From NCBI GenBank assembly GCA_009699795.1, contig WLNK01000015.1, forward strand, positions 1 to 13,969: a stretch of DNA of 13,969 nt. The letters run 5' to 3'. Below the pieces are notes generated by a model, which did not search any database, was not told where the DNA came from, and worked only from the letters and a program-made list of their open reading frames with translations. A program made the translations under genes and the position numbers. Shown in pieces: positions 1-6,334 of the stretch. Position 1 is the stretch's first letter. Every line of letters starts with the position of its first letter. This DNA is from Actinomycetota bacterium. Lineage in GTDB: Bacteria; Actinomycetota; Actinomycetes; Nanopelagicales; Nanopelagicaceae.

Positions 1-175
1 AGATCATGGCTGAGAGCGAGGCTAGAGATGCAATTGATTTATAGGCAGCTAAATCCTCGTCACTAGCTGATGAAAGAAATCTGGAGAGCGCGCTATCTGG
101 TGAACCTTCAACAACCTGACGAAGTCCTAGGTGGAGCGTCGAAGTGAGCTCGTTTTCATTCTTAGCTGCTGACAT
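1..175 (-). CDS. Hypothetical protein, 3' end outside the window
   Basis: An open frame starts at ATG 175 and runs off the left edge after 58 codons. It is preceded by a strong purine-rich ribosome binding site (AAGGAGGGAG, 195-186), which makes the start convincing. The visible protein begins MSAAKNENEL and is hydrophilic at first. A helical, Ala/Ser/Leu-rich stretch follows at residues 33-58. There is no signal peptide, P-loop or recognisable HTH in what can be seen. It does not read like the FHA (GarA) or MerR proteins that follow gcvH in Mycobacterium. It lies 125 bp beyond the gcvH stop in the same direction, with a palindrome at 212-226 in the gap, so it may have its own promoter. Function unknown; the frame and start are fairly secure. 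Confidence 0.6.
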   Translation of the reverse strand, partial: MSAAKNENELTSTLHLGLRQVVEGSPDSALSRFLSSASDEDLAAYKSIASLASLSAMI

Positions 176-211
176 ATTCCACAAACTCCCTCCTTGCCTA
201 TAAAAGGCACT

Positions 212-226
212 TCAACTTCAAGTTGA
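212..226. promoter_or_regulatory. 15-bp palindrome upstream of the left-edge gene
   Basis: TCAACTT-C-AAGTTGA is a perfect inverted repeat with 7-bp arms and a 1-nt centre. It lies 37 bp upstream of the ATG at 175 and 74 bp beyond the gcvH stop. On the minus strand it also creates a TTGAAG/TTGAAG tandem. Short-spacer dyads of this kind are typical of dimeric regulator sites, including MerR-family sites. Position and symmetry suggest an operator for the left-edge gene; the regulator is unknown. Confidence 0.4.
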
Positions 227-300
227 GGCTGACACTAGAGAAGGTCACCTCATAAATCAAGCGGAAAAAGAGGGATTTACACGCTGATTTTTAAGAAAAA

Positions 301-678
301 TTACGCGGTGATTTGACCGTACTCGCCGGCAGATAGTAAGCCCGACGGCTCGGTCGATACTTCAATTTCTGCTAACCAGCCCGCACCGTATGGATCTTGA
401 TTTACCAATTCAGGTGTGGCCGCCAAAGACTCATTGATAGCAATAATTTTTCCACTCACTGGCGCAAAGATTTCGCTGACACTCTTCGTAGATTCAACTT
501 CTCCACAAACTTTATCTGCCGTGACTGATTCACCAATTTTAGGTAACTGAACATAAACAATGTCACCAAGAGCACCTTGCGCGAAATCGGTAATACCCAT
601 CCGATAGATGTTGGCGCCTTTTGCAGAAACCCATTCATGCTCTTTGGTGTACTGCAGGCTATCTGGAATTGATGACAT
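301..678 (-). CDS. gcvH: Glycine cleavage system H protein
   Basis: GcvH carries the lipoyl arm that shuttles the aminomethyl group between the P, T and L proteins of the glycine cleavage system in the cytoplasm; in some bacteria it also feeds lipoate to other enzymes. The protein is 125 aa, the usual length. It opens with the characteristic LQYTKEHEW and keeps GITDFAQGALGDIVYVQLP. The lipoylation site lies in GEVESTKS, with K65 as the modified lysine, followed by APVSG and the C-terminal PELVNQDPYGAGW segment. I chose ATG 678; a TTG directly before it (681) would add one residue. It starts 14 bp after the phosphatidyltransferase stop and is the last gene of the aroH operon. gcvP and gcvT are not in the window, so the rest of the system must lie elsewhere. 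Confidence 0.95.
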   Translation of the reverse strand: MSSIPDSLQYTKEHEWVSAKGANIYRMGITDFAQGALGDIVYVQLPKIGESVTADKVCGEVESTKSVSEIFAPVSGKIIAINESLAATPELVNQDPYGAGWLAEIEVSTEPSGLLSAGEYGQITA

Positions 679-692
679 CAAAATATCCGTTT

Positions 693-1250
693 CTAGTTCG
701 CGTTCTTAATTCTAACCACAGCATCTTGAATATAGCCAATAGCCGTACCGACATAGAGTGCGACTCCCCAAAGAGTAAAGCTCCATCCCGCTATAAATGC
801 TATTTCACTGAATCGATTAGACGAAAGGGCAAGCAAGAGCAAAGGAAAGGCGTACAAGAGATTGAAGGTAGCAGCCTTGCCTAAATATGAAACTTTGATT
901 GGAGGCAATCCTTTTAGTTGAAGGGCTAAGGCGAAAAAGGCCATTACAACATCACGACCGATTAGAATCGATATGAGCCAAAGTGGTGCTGCATCGCGCA
1001 TGTAAAGAACAACCAGTGTCGAGATAATATACAAACGATCAATAGCTGGATCTAATATCTCCCCAACAGCAGATGTTTGATTCCACGCTCTCGCTAATTT
1101 TCCATCAAAATAATCCGTTGCACCTGCGATTACTAGGGTTAAAATCGCCCATTTATCTGCCTTGATAACAAGTGCTTGATAGACAAATAACGGAATTCCA
1201 AAGCCGCGCAAAATTGAGAGCGCATTTGGAAAGGTCATTACTTGGCTCAA
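693..1250 (-). CDS. CDP-alcohol phosphatidyltransferase (PgsA2/cardiolipin synthase-like)
   Basis: Integral membrane enzyme that transfers a phosphatidyl group from CDP-diacylglycerol to an alcohol, making anionic phospholipids. The family signature D-x2-DG-x2-AR-x8-G-x3-D-x3-D is complete at residues 46-71 (DYFDGKLARAWN, then GEILDPAID). It is followed by several hydrophobic helices at roughly 72-90, 92-112, 126-142 and 148-170. Length is 185 aa, normal for the family. Its place next to gcvH matches mycobacterial pgsA2 (Rv1822, four genes before gcvH), and the WNQ, LDPAIDRLYI and GKAATFNLLYAFPLLLL segments resemble what I recall of the Streptomyces SCO1389 cardiolipin synthase. Cardiolipin or PGP synthesis is therefore the best guess, but substrate cannot be read from sequence. 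The TTG start at 1250 overlaps the TGA of cmk-der (TTGA) and has AAAGAGAA before it; ATG 1238 is an alternative. Confidence 0.85.
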   Translation of the reverse strand: MSQVMTFPNALSILRGFGIPLFVYQALVIKADKWAILTLVIAGATDYFDGKLARAWNQTSAVGEILDPAIDRLYIISTLVVLYMRDAAPLWLISILIGRDVVMAFFALALQLKGLPPIKVSYLGKAATFNLLYAFPLLLLALSSNRFSEIAFIAGWSFTLWGVALYVGTAIGYIQDAVVRIKNAN

Positions 1251-3217
1251 TTCTCTTTCTCACGTTCTTTCACTCGGATCGCCACCTGAACTGGAGTTCC
1301 AGGGAAGCCAAATTCCTCACGCAATCTACGCTCGATAAATCGACGATAGCTTGCTTCAATCCAGCCGCTTGAAAAAATTACAAATTTCGGTGGTGCGATT
1401 CCAGCTTGAGTAGCGTAGAAAATTTTCGGCTGCTTTCCACCTCGAACAGGTGGCGGCGTTGCACCGATTAGTGCGCCCAAGAATGAATTGAGTTTGGCAG
1501 TTGGAACTCGTCTCTCCCAACCGTCGAGAGCGGTACGTAGCGCCGGAGCCAATCGATCGCGATGCCAACCGGTCTTAGCTGCCACATTTACTCGCTGCGC
1601 CCATTCCACTTGATCTAGATGTCTATCAATCTCTCGGTCAAGTTGGTCCCGACGATCTTCATCTACAAGATCCCACTTATTCATGACAATCACCATTGCC
1701 TTACCAGCTTCTTCAACCATGGTGATAATTCTCAAATCTTGTTCTGATATGGGTTCGGAAGCATCAAGAACAACCACAGCGCATTCGCAACGCTCAAGAG
1801 CAGTTTGTGTTCGAAGCGTTGCGTAGTAATCAGTTCCACTGGCCTGATTCGCTCGCTTCTTCAATCCAGCTGTATCAACAAATCTCCAGATGGAACCTCC
1901 GAATTCAATTAACTCATCGACTGGATCTCTCGTAGTTCCGGCCACGTCGTCGACAATTGATCGGCTCTCTCCTGCGATTGCATTGAGCAAACTTGATTTA
2001 CCTACATTTGGTCTTCCAATTAACGCAATTCGACGGTAGCCATCCTGAATCTGTGCACCACCAACTTCTGGAAGTAGCTTGACTATTTGGTCTAATAAAT
2101 CACCGCTACCACGTCCATGTAAAGCTGAAACAAAACGCGGTTCACCCAGACCCAAGTTCCATAGAGCATGGGCGTCCGATTCATCAACATCGCTATCAAC
2201 TTTATTAGCGATCAATAAAGTTGGTTTCTTTGCCTTTCGTAGCTCCTGAACTAAAACATCATCTTCATCTAAAGCCCCAACGTGAGAATCAACCACAAAT
2301 GCCAATACATCAGCCTCTTGCATAGCCAATTCAGCACTTGCACTGACTTGGATAGAAATACCATCCGGTTTGGATTCCCAGCCACCTGTATCCATGACGA
2401 TAAAACGGCGTCCGCCCCATTCACACTCATACTGAACTCGATCTCGCGTGACACCTGGAGTATCTTCAACAATTGCTTCACGTCTACCAATAAATCGATT
2501 TATTAACGTAGATTTTCCAACATTTGGGCGTCCCAAGATAGCCACTATTGGCAGTCCAAGCAGAGATCTCTCTTTAAGCAGCTCCCAGATTCTTTCTACT
2601 GTCTCTTCGAGATTCAAATCTGTTGAGTCGACATGAACGGCCTCTTGAGCTTTAGTTAACGGAGAAATAGTTCGATTTGAATCTACTTCATCTCGGTTTT
2701 GAAGTGATTCTCCAACTTGCGTGACCGACTTTACGTTCTCGGGCAGTTCGCTTGCGCGCCTATTAGCGCGTGCTTGCAGATCTGCTGTGAGAAAAATTTT
2801 TAGAGGTGCATCAGGAACAACTACGGTTCCGATATCTCGGCCTTCAACAACAATTCCACGAGTAGCTGAGGAAATAATTTTGCGCTGAATTGTTAGTAGC
2901 TCTGCACGTACCTCGGGCATTGCGCTTATACGGCTAACATTTTCTGTTATTTCTTCACTGCGAATCTGCGTTGTTACATCGATATCGCCGCAGAAAACTC
3001 TGGGATCAGTAGCAGATGCGATGAACTTGATATTGTTGTCGATGATCAAGAGCAAAATCTCTTTAGCGCTCTCTGCGCTATTTTTTAGCGCCAACCAAGT
3101 GACGGCTCGATAGAGAGCGCCGGTATCTAAATAATTCCAACCTGCTCTGTGGGCAATCGATCGCGAAGTACTCGATTTACCCGATCCGCTTGGGCCGTCT
3201 ATCGCAACAACGATCAC
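1247..3217 (-). CDS. cmk-der: Fused cytidylate kinase / ribosome biogenesis GTPase Der
   Basis: One 656-aa chain joins two normally separate enzymes. Residues 1-218 are a full cytidylate kinase (CMP/dCMP + ATP to CDP/dCDP), with P-loop GPSGSGKSS at 8-16, DTGALYRAVT at 31-40 and the EGRDIGTVV segment near 125-133. Residues 222-656 are a complete Der (EngA) GTPase of 50S subunit assembly. G domain 1 has GRPNVGKST (229-237), DTGG (276-279) and NKVD (338-341). G domain 2 has GRPNVGKSS (401-409), DTAG (448-451) and NKWD (513-516). A KH-like C-terminus covers about 570-650. The join is direct, with only a few residues between domains and no frame break. In-frame upstream sequence reaches a stop without another start, so GTG 3217 is used. 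Adjacent cmk and engA genes in Mycobacterium explain the origin. It lies 45 bp after tyrA and overlaps the phosphatidyltransferase start. Confidence 0.96.
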   Translation of the reverse strand: MIVVAIDGPSGSGKSSTSRSIAHRAGWNYLDTGALYRAVTWLALKNSAESAKEILLLIIDNNIKFIASATDPRVFCGDIDVTTQIRSEEITENVSRISAMPEVRAELLTIQRKIISSATRGIVVEGRDIGTVVVPDAPLKIFLTADLQARANRRASELPENVKSVTQVGESLQNRDEVDSNRTISPLTKAQEAVHVDSTDLNLEETVERIWELLKERSLLGLPIVAILGRPNVGKSTLINRFIGRREAIVEDTPGVTRDRVQYECEWGGRRFIVMDTGGWESKPDGISIQVSASAELAMQEADVLAFVVDSHVGALDEDDVLVQELRKAKKPTLLIANKVDSDVDESDAHALWNLGLGEPRFVSALHGRGSGDLLDQIVKLLPEVGGAQIQDGYRRIALIGRPNVGKSSLLNAIAGESRSIVDDVAGTTRDPVDELIEFGGSIWRFVDTAGLKKRANQASGTDYYATLRTQTALERCECAVVVLDASEPISEQDLRIITMVEEAGKAMVIVMNKWDLVDEDRRDQLDREIDRHLDQVEWAQRVNVAAKTGWHRDRLAPALRTALDGWERRVPTAKLNSFLGALIGATPPPVRGGKQPKIFYATQAGIAPPKFVIFSSGWIEASYRRFIERRLREEFGFPGTPVQVAIRVKEREKEN

Positions 3218-3262
3218 TTTGATACGCCCATATCTTTTAGTTAGTCCGGATAATTGCTAAGT

Positions 3263-4324
3263 CTAACGAGGTGTATGAACGTTCCAGCCACAACCAAGTA
3301 GGTGTTCGTAAAGGGTTTGCGCATCTGTAGCAGAGAGAGACAGAGTAATTAATCCAGTGAATTGACCTGGGGTATGTTCGATTGCTAAATCTTCAATATT
3401 GACCCTTGCTTTATCGCATTCGGTAAAAAGTAAACCTAGTTGACCTGGCTTATCCTCGATGACGACAGGCAAAAGCGTGTAATCGCGCGCAACGCCACCA
3501 TGTTTGCCAGGAATTTTAGATCGACCAAGATTTCCATCGACAATTAGTTTCTTGATTGCTGTTTTTGTCGACTCGGAGCCTCTCAAATTGCTTATAACTT
3601 CTGACAAATCTTCGGCGAAAGTTTCTAGAAGCGGCAAGACTTTTTCTCGGTTCTCGGAGATAATTTCACTCCAAAGGATCGGATCCGATTCCGCGATTCG
3701 GGTGGTGTCTCTCAGTCCAGAACCCGCAAGAGCTAACCATTTACTTTGACCGGCATTTAGTTGCTTTGCGAGAAGGGATGCCACCATTTGGGGCAGGTGG
3801 GAAATGAGGGCAACTGCCATATCGTGCTCATCTACATCGACTTCAAAAGCCTTAGCCCCGAGAAGCTCAACTAATTCCTTGGCCGCCTCGACCACATCAG
3901 CGTCTACACCTTGAACGCAAAGAATCCAGGGTCTACCAGCAAAGAGATCACCTCTGGCCGACTCTGCTCCCCCAATTTCACGACCCGCCATTGGATGAGT
4001 TGGGCAAAATCTGCCTGTTGGAATCTGACTTCTTTCTACATCAAGTACAGGTTTAGTCTTAACAGAACCGATATCAATGAACTTTGATTCTGGGTTGAGG
4101 TCATATTCTCGATTAAGAACGCTACTTAGAGCCGATGACGGTAAAGCCAGGATTGTGAGATCAGCCTTTTCCGGTGTGGGTGCTCCAATTAAATCTTGAG
4201 CTAACTTTTGGGCCCTGGGGTCGATGTCGACCATCTCAACTGAGATGTTTCTAGCGACCAAACCAAGTCCAATAGACGTCCCAATTAGACCAGAACCCAC
4301 AATGCGAACCTTTTTGAGTCTCAT
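3263..4324 (-). CDS. tyrA: Prephenate dehydrogenase with C-terminal ACT domain
   Basis: Converts prephenate to 4-hydroxyphenylpyruvate with NAD(P)+, the committed step to tyrosine. The N-terminal Rossmann fold shows GSGLIGTS (residues 10-17), with acidic D33/D35 at the end of the second strand, which favours NAD+. The family motif THPMAGREIGG (109-119) carries the catalytic His at 110, and SHLPQ (175-179) is the second conserved His region. Residues about 282-353 form an ACT domain (LLPVVIEDKPGQLG onward), suggesting feedback control by an aromatic amino acid, as in Bacillus-type TyrA. The 353-aa length agrees with that two-domain layout. ATG 4324 starts 7 bp after the aroH stop. Coupling chorismate mutase to prephenate dehydrogenase channels chorismate toward tyrosine. 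Function is secure; NAD preference and inhibitor are inference. Confidence 0.95.
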   Translation of the reverse strand: MRLKKVRIVGSGLIGTSIGLGLVARNISVEMVDIDPRAQKLAQDLIGAPTPEKADLTILALPSSALSSVLNREYDLNPESKFIDIGSVKTKPVLDVERSQIPTGRFCPTHPMAGREIGGAESARGDLFAGRPWILCVQGVDADVVEAAKELVELLGAKAFEVDVDEHDMAVALISHLPQMVASLLAKQLNAGQSKWLALAGSGLRDTTRIAESDPILWSEIISENREKVLPLLETFAEDLSEVISNLRGSESTKTAIKKLIVDGNLGRSKIPGKHGGVARDYTLLPVVIEDKPGQLGLLFTECDKARVNIEDLAIEHTPGQFTGLITLSLSATDAQTLYEHLLGCGWNVHTPR

Positions 4325-4331
4325 CGGGGCT

Positions 4332-4697
4332 CTACTTGGCTATATCGCTACGAAGTGATTTGGCCCCATGAAGATAGATATGCGAGATCGTCGCGCCATC
4401 GTTTTTCACATTACAGTGAATTAAGATGCGGACCACGCGATCAAGGGCTCCTGGTACCCCTATTTCAACGGCGCAAAGCAGCGGCGTATCCGCGAAACCA
4501 ACTTCGCGTGCTGAACTAGCGGGAAAGGCGGCATCCAAGTCTGGGCTGACCGTGAAAATAACAGAGATGACATCTTCTACATCAAGCTCATTTGCCTTGA
4601 GCATTTCAAGAAGAAGCTCCTGGGTGGCCTCACTAATCGCAGCAGGGGTATTTGCCTCAACTTGAGTTGCGCCCCGGACGGCCTTTACCTTTGACAT
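4332..4697 (-). CDS. aroH: Chorismate mutase, monofunctional AroH class
   Basis: Rearranges chorismate to prephenate, the branch point to phenylalanine and tyrosine. At 121 aa it has the size of the trimeric AroH-type enzyme rather than the helical AroQ type. Active-site residues line up with Bacillus subtilis AroH: R8 in VRGAT, R64 in FPASSARE, C75 and E78 in LLCAVEIG, and R90 in RVVRILIH; the AroH-like HIYL-x-GA-x-LR ending is present. The product feeds directly to tyrA, 7 bp downstream. It is the first gene of a five-gene leftward operon after a 281-bp gap. The ATG at 4697 has no clear Shine-Dalgarno sequence, but TATCCT lies 6 nt upstream, so the transcript may be leaderless. Confidence 0.93.
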   Translation of the reverse strand: MSKVKAVRGATQVEANTPAAISEATQELLLEMLKANELDVEDVISVIFTVSPDLDAAFPASSAREVGFADTPLLCAVEIGVPGALDRVVRILIHCNVKNDGATISHIYLHGAKSLRSDIAK

Positions 4698-4703
4698 GCA
4701 CTA

Positions 4704-4709
4704 AGGATA
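4704..4709 (-). promoter_or_regulatory. Candidate -10 element for a leaderless aroH transcript
   Basis: On the minus strand TATCCT (TANNNT) is followed by exactly 6 nt (TAGTGC) and then the aroH ATG. This spacing would place the transcription start at or next to the start codon, the layout of leaderless actinobacterial mRNAs. No good -35 hexamer is seen at the usual distance. The same 6-nt spacing is found in front of scpA. Confidence 0.4.
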
Positions 4710-4846
4710 GCGGCAACCGCGATCGCTGGTGTTTAACTATTTAACTGCAAATATTTTAATGTATTTACAGACATTGCGCCTTAACTACAACCATCAAATC
4801 TCCGCCAACCGAAAAGACGTAAAGCACAGGATCTGATGAAAATCGT

Positions 4847-4902
4847 TTTATCGATTAAATCCCTCATCTTTATGCTCGAAATCTTTGGTTAATATCGATA
4901 AA
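4847..4902. repeat. Second, wider TATCGAT inverted repeat
   Basis: TTTATCGAT (4847-4855) and ATCGATAAA (4894-4902) are perfect 9-bp inverted arms 38 nt apart. With the pair at 4944-4976 this gives four copies of the same core in about 130 bp. Function is unknown; it may be a weak operator array or the by-product of AT-rich drift. Confidence 0.35.
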
Positions 4903-4943
4903 TCAATTTTATTCCACTCGGGATTCTAATTAACGTTAAATAT

Positions 4944-4976
4944 ATAAATCGATATATAAATATACTATCGATTTAT
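4944..4976. repeat. Inverted repeat just after the rluB stop
   Basis: Perfect 11-bp arms, ATAAATCGATA (4944-4954) and TATCGATTTAT (4966-4976), are separated by 11 nt and begin 3 bp beyond the rluB stop codon. As RNA it would form a hairpin with only two G-C pairs per arm and no clean U-tract after it, so an intrinsic terminator is doubtful. As DNA it is a pair of TATCGATTTAT half-sites in opposite orientation, about two helical turns between centres, which fits a protein-binding site better. Confidence 0.5.
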
Positions 4977-4978
4977 GG

Positions 4979-5692
4979 CTATATATCTAAAGCCTTTTGT
5001 AGTGATATCAATTCGCCGGCATTTAGATCGCGCCATCGTCCTTCAGGTGTATCTCCTAGAGAAATAGGTCCGAACTTGGTTCGAATGAGCCGCAGGACTG
5101 GCACGTCAACGGCCTCCATTAACCGTCTAATGATGTGGTATCTGCCTTCGTGGATGCTCACTTCAATCCATTGGGGAGAAAGTTGTTTGAAGGCGAGAAC
5201 TCTTCCCATCCCATCTTCGAGCTCGATACCTTTGAGAAGAGTTTTTTCAACCCCTACTGGAAGTTTGCCATCGAACTCAATGATGTAAGTCTTCTCCAAA
5301 CCGAAGGAAGGGTGGGTAGCTCTAAAGGTCAGATCTCCGTCATTTGTCAGAAGAATTAACCCCTCGGAATCCTTATCTAGACGACCAACGTGGAAGAGTC
5401 TCTCCGTCCTGAGATCAATAAAGTCCGAAAGCGATGGTCGTCCCTCAGGGTCAAACATCGTTGACAAAACGCCTTTAGGTTTATGAAGCACTAAATAAGT
5501 CTTAGACAAACTACGTGTAATTGTCTCACCATCAATACTAACTTTCACTAAGTCAGGATCGAACTTGGCTCCCAACTCTCTGACTACAAATCCGTCTACC
5601 GATACTCGGCCTTCAATGATGAGTTGGTCAGCGCCACGTCGGCTAGTGATTCCCGCGTCGGCAATAATTTTGTTTAAGCGCATTTCTGGCAT
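4979..5692 (-). CDS. rluB: 23S rRNA pseudouridine synthase, RluB/RsuA family
   Basis: Isomerises a uridine in rRNA to pseudouridine during ribosome maturation. The product is 237 aa. An S4 RNA-binding domain comes first (residues 4-60: MRLNKIIADAG, SRRGADQLI, GRVSVDG). The synthase domain follows, with HKPKGV (70-75) and the catalytic motif GRLDKDSEGL, where D106 is the nucleophile; RRLMEAV near the end is also typical. ATG 5692 is chosen because family members start just before the S4 domain and the bases upstream look non-coding (AT-rich, with AGCTAAATT repeated). A GTG at 5761 would add 23 unconserved residues and leave 21 bp after scpB, so it cannot be excluded. Gene order scpA-scpB-rluB is widely conserved in bacteria. 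The exact target uridine cannot be read from sequence, but RluB is the usual assignment in this context. Confidence 0.92.
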   Translation of the reverse strand: MPEMRLNKIIADAGITSRRGADQLIIEGRVSVDGFVVRELGAKFDPDLVKVSIDGETITRSLSKTYLVLHKPKGVLSTMFDPEGRPSLSDFIDLRTERLFHVGRLDKDSEGLILLTNDGDLTFRATHPSFGLEKTYIIEFDGKLPVGVEKTLLKGIELEDGMGRVLAFKQLSPQWIEVSIHEGRYHIIRRLMEAVDVPVLRLIRTKFGPISLGDTPEGRWRDLNAGELISLQKALDI

Positions 5693-5782
5693 TGCGGCTA
5701 TCCATTCTCGACAGTCAGCTAAATTTTTTAAAGCTAAATTATCGGTGAGAGTGTTGCCCACTCCCCCGAAGCCAGGAGTCTA

Positions 5783-6334
5783 CTAGTCTGTGAGAGAGTC
5801 TAAAACCTCATCCAGGCGATCCAAATCGGGCAAATAGGGGGCAAGAGCTGGAAGGTCTTCCAAGTTTTTAAGTCCCAGACGCTCCAAGAAATAGCTGGTG
5901 GTTTTGTAGAGAATTGCTCCAGTCTCGGATTCAACTCCATACTCCTCGACCAAACCACGAGTTATCAGAGTTTTCATAACGGCCTCGACGTTGACCCCAC
6001 GGATTGCTGAAACTCGCGCTCGAGATACGGGTTGTCGGTAGGCGATGACCGCGAGAGTTTCAAGGGCTGCTTGGGTGAGGCGATTTTGCTGGCCGTCCAG
6101 GACAAATTTCTCGACTACTGAACTAAAGTCAGGATGGCTATAGAAGCGCCATCCCCCGTTTATCGCCTTAAGGGTAAAACCACGGTCCTCATAGCTTTGG
6201 GCCAATCGGTCCAGCGCTGAAATAACATCATCGACAGTGACCTCAAGGACCGAAGCTAAAGTCAATTCAGTAACCGGCTCGTCTACCACCATTAGGATCG
6301 CTTCTATTGAACGTTCAAGGTCTAGATTAGACAT
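5783..6334 (-). CDS. scpB: SMC-associated segregation and condensation protein ScpB
   Basis: ScpB dimers bind ScpA and, with Smc, form the bacterial condensin complex that compacts and separates sister chromosomes. The 183-aa protein shows the two winged-helix domains of the family (about 4-78 and 85-155). The signature of the second, TQAALETLAVIAYRQPVSRA, is followed by IRGVN. The C-terminus is acidic and leucine-rich (LPALAPYLPDLDRLDEVLDS). I chose ATG 6334, which has GGGGAT a few bases upstream and overlaps the scpA end by 8 nt. In-frame ATGs at 6340, 6346 and 6358 would add up to 8 residues and overlap scpA more deeply. The overlap implies translational coupling and stoichiometric production with ScpA. 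Confidence 0.94.
   Translation of the reverse strand: MSNLDLERSIEAILMVVDEPVTELTLASVLEVTVDDVISALDRLAQSYEDRGFTLKAINGGWRFYSHPDFSSVVEKFVLDGQQNRLTQAALETLAVIAYRQPVSRARVSAIRGVNVEAVMKTLITRGLVEEYGVESETGAILYKTTSYFLERLGLKNLEDLPALAPYLPDLDRLDEVLDSLTD

Larger units (their letters stand above)
4698..4978. other. AT-rich intergenic region between rluB and aroH
   Basis: At 281 bp this is the longest gap in the window and lies between two leftward transcription units. The rluB-proximal half is very AT-rich: positions 4841-4980 hold 37 G/C in 140 bases. It contains four TATCGAT motifs (4849-4855, 4893-4899, 4948-4954 on the minus strand, 4966-4972), two of which form an inverted repeat beside the rluB stop. 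A self-complementary TTAACGTTAA lies at 4930-4939. No convincing gene is present; the longest minus-strand frame noticed is 28 codons (4867-4781) without a good ribosome binding site. It probably holds the aroH operon promoter, the rluB transcript end and possibly regulator sites. Confidence 0.6.

Noticed and set aside
212..226. Reading the palindrome as a SoxR box
   Set aside because: It shares the TCAA/TTGA ends but the core order differs (ACTT-C-AAGT rather than AGTTAACT), and no soxR-like gene is visible.
254..290. Stem AAATCAAGCG / CGCTGATTT downstream of gcvH as a terminator
   Set aside because: One bulged A, an 18-nt loop and, in the gcvH direction, no U-tract after the stem. T residues follow only on the plus strand, where no gene ends.
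621..884. Plus-strand frame across the gcvH/phosphatidyltransferase junction
   Set aside because: It lies antisense to two well-supported genes and its translation resembles nothing; a shadow frame.
2489..2506. AATAAATCGATTTATT within cmk-der, similar to the dyad near rluB
   Set aside because: It encodes the conserved LINRFIGR segment after the first Der P-loop, so the coding constraint explains it.
4781..4867. 28-codon minus-strand frame before aroH as an attenuator leader peptide
   Set aside because: It has three Phe and one Trp but no run of aromatic codons, no good ribosome binding site and no terminator/antiterminator pair that I can see.
5693..5761. N-terminal extension of rluB from GTG 5761
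   Set aside because: The 23 extra residues do not resemble the family, the bases are AT-rich with a repeated AGCTAAATT, and family members start just before the S4 domain. Kept only as an alternative.
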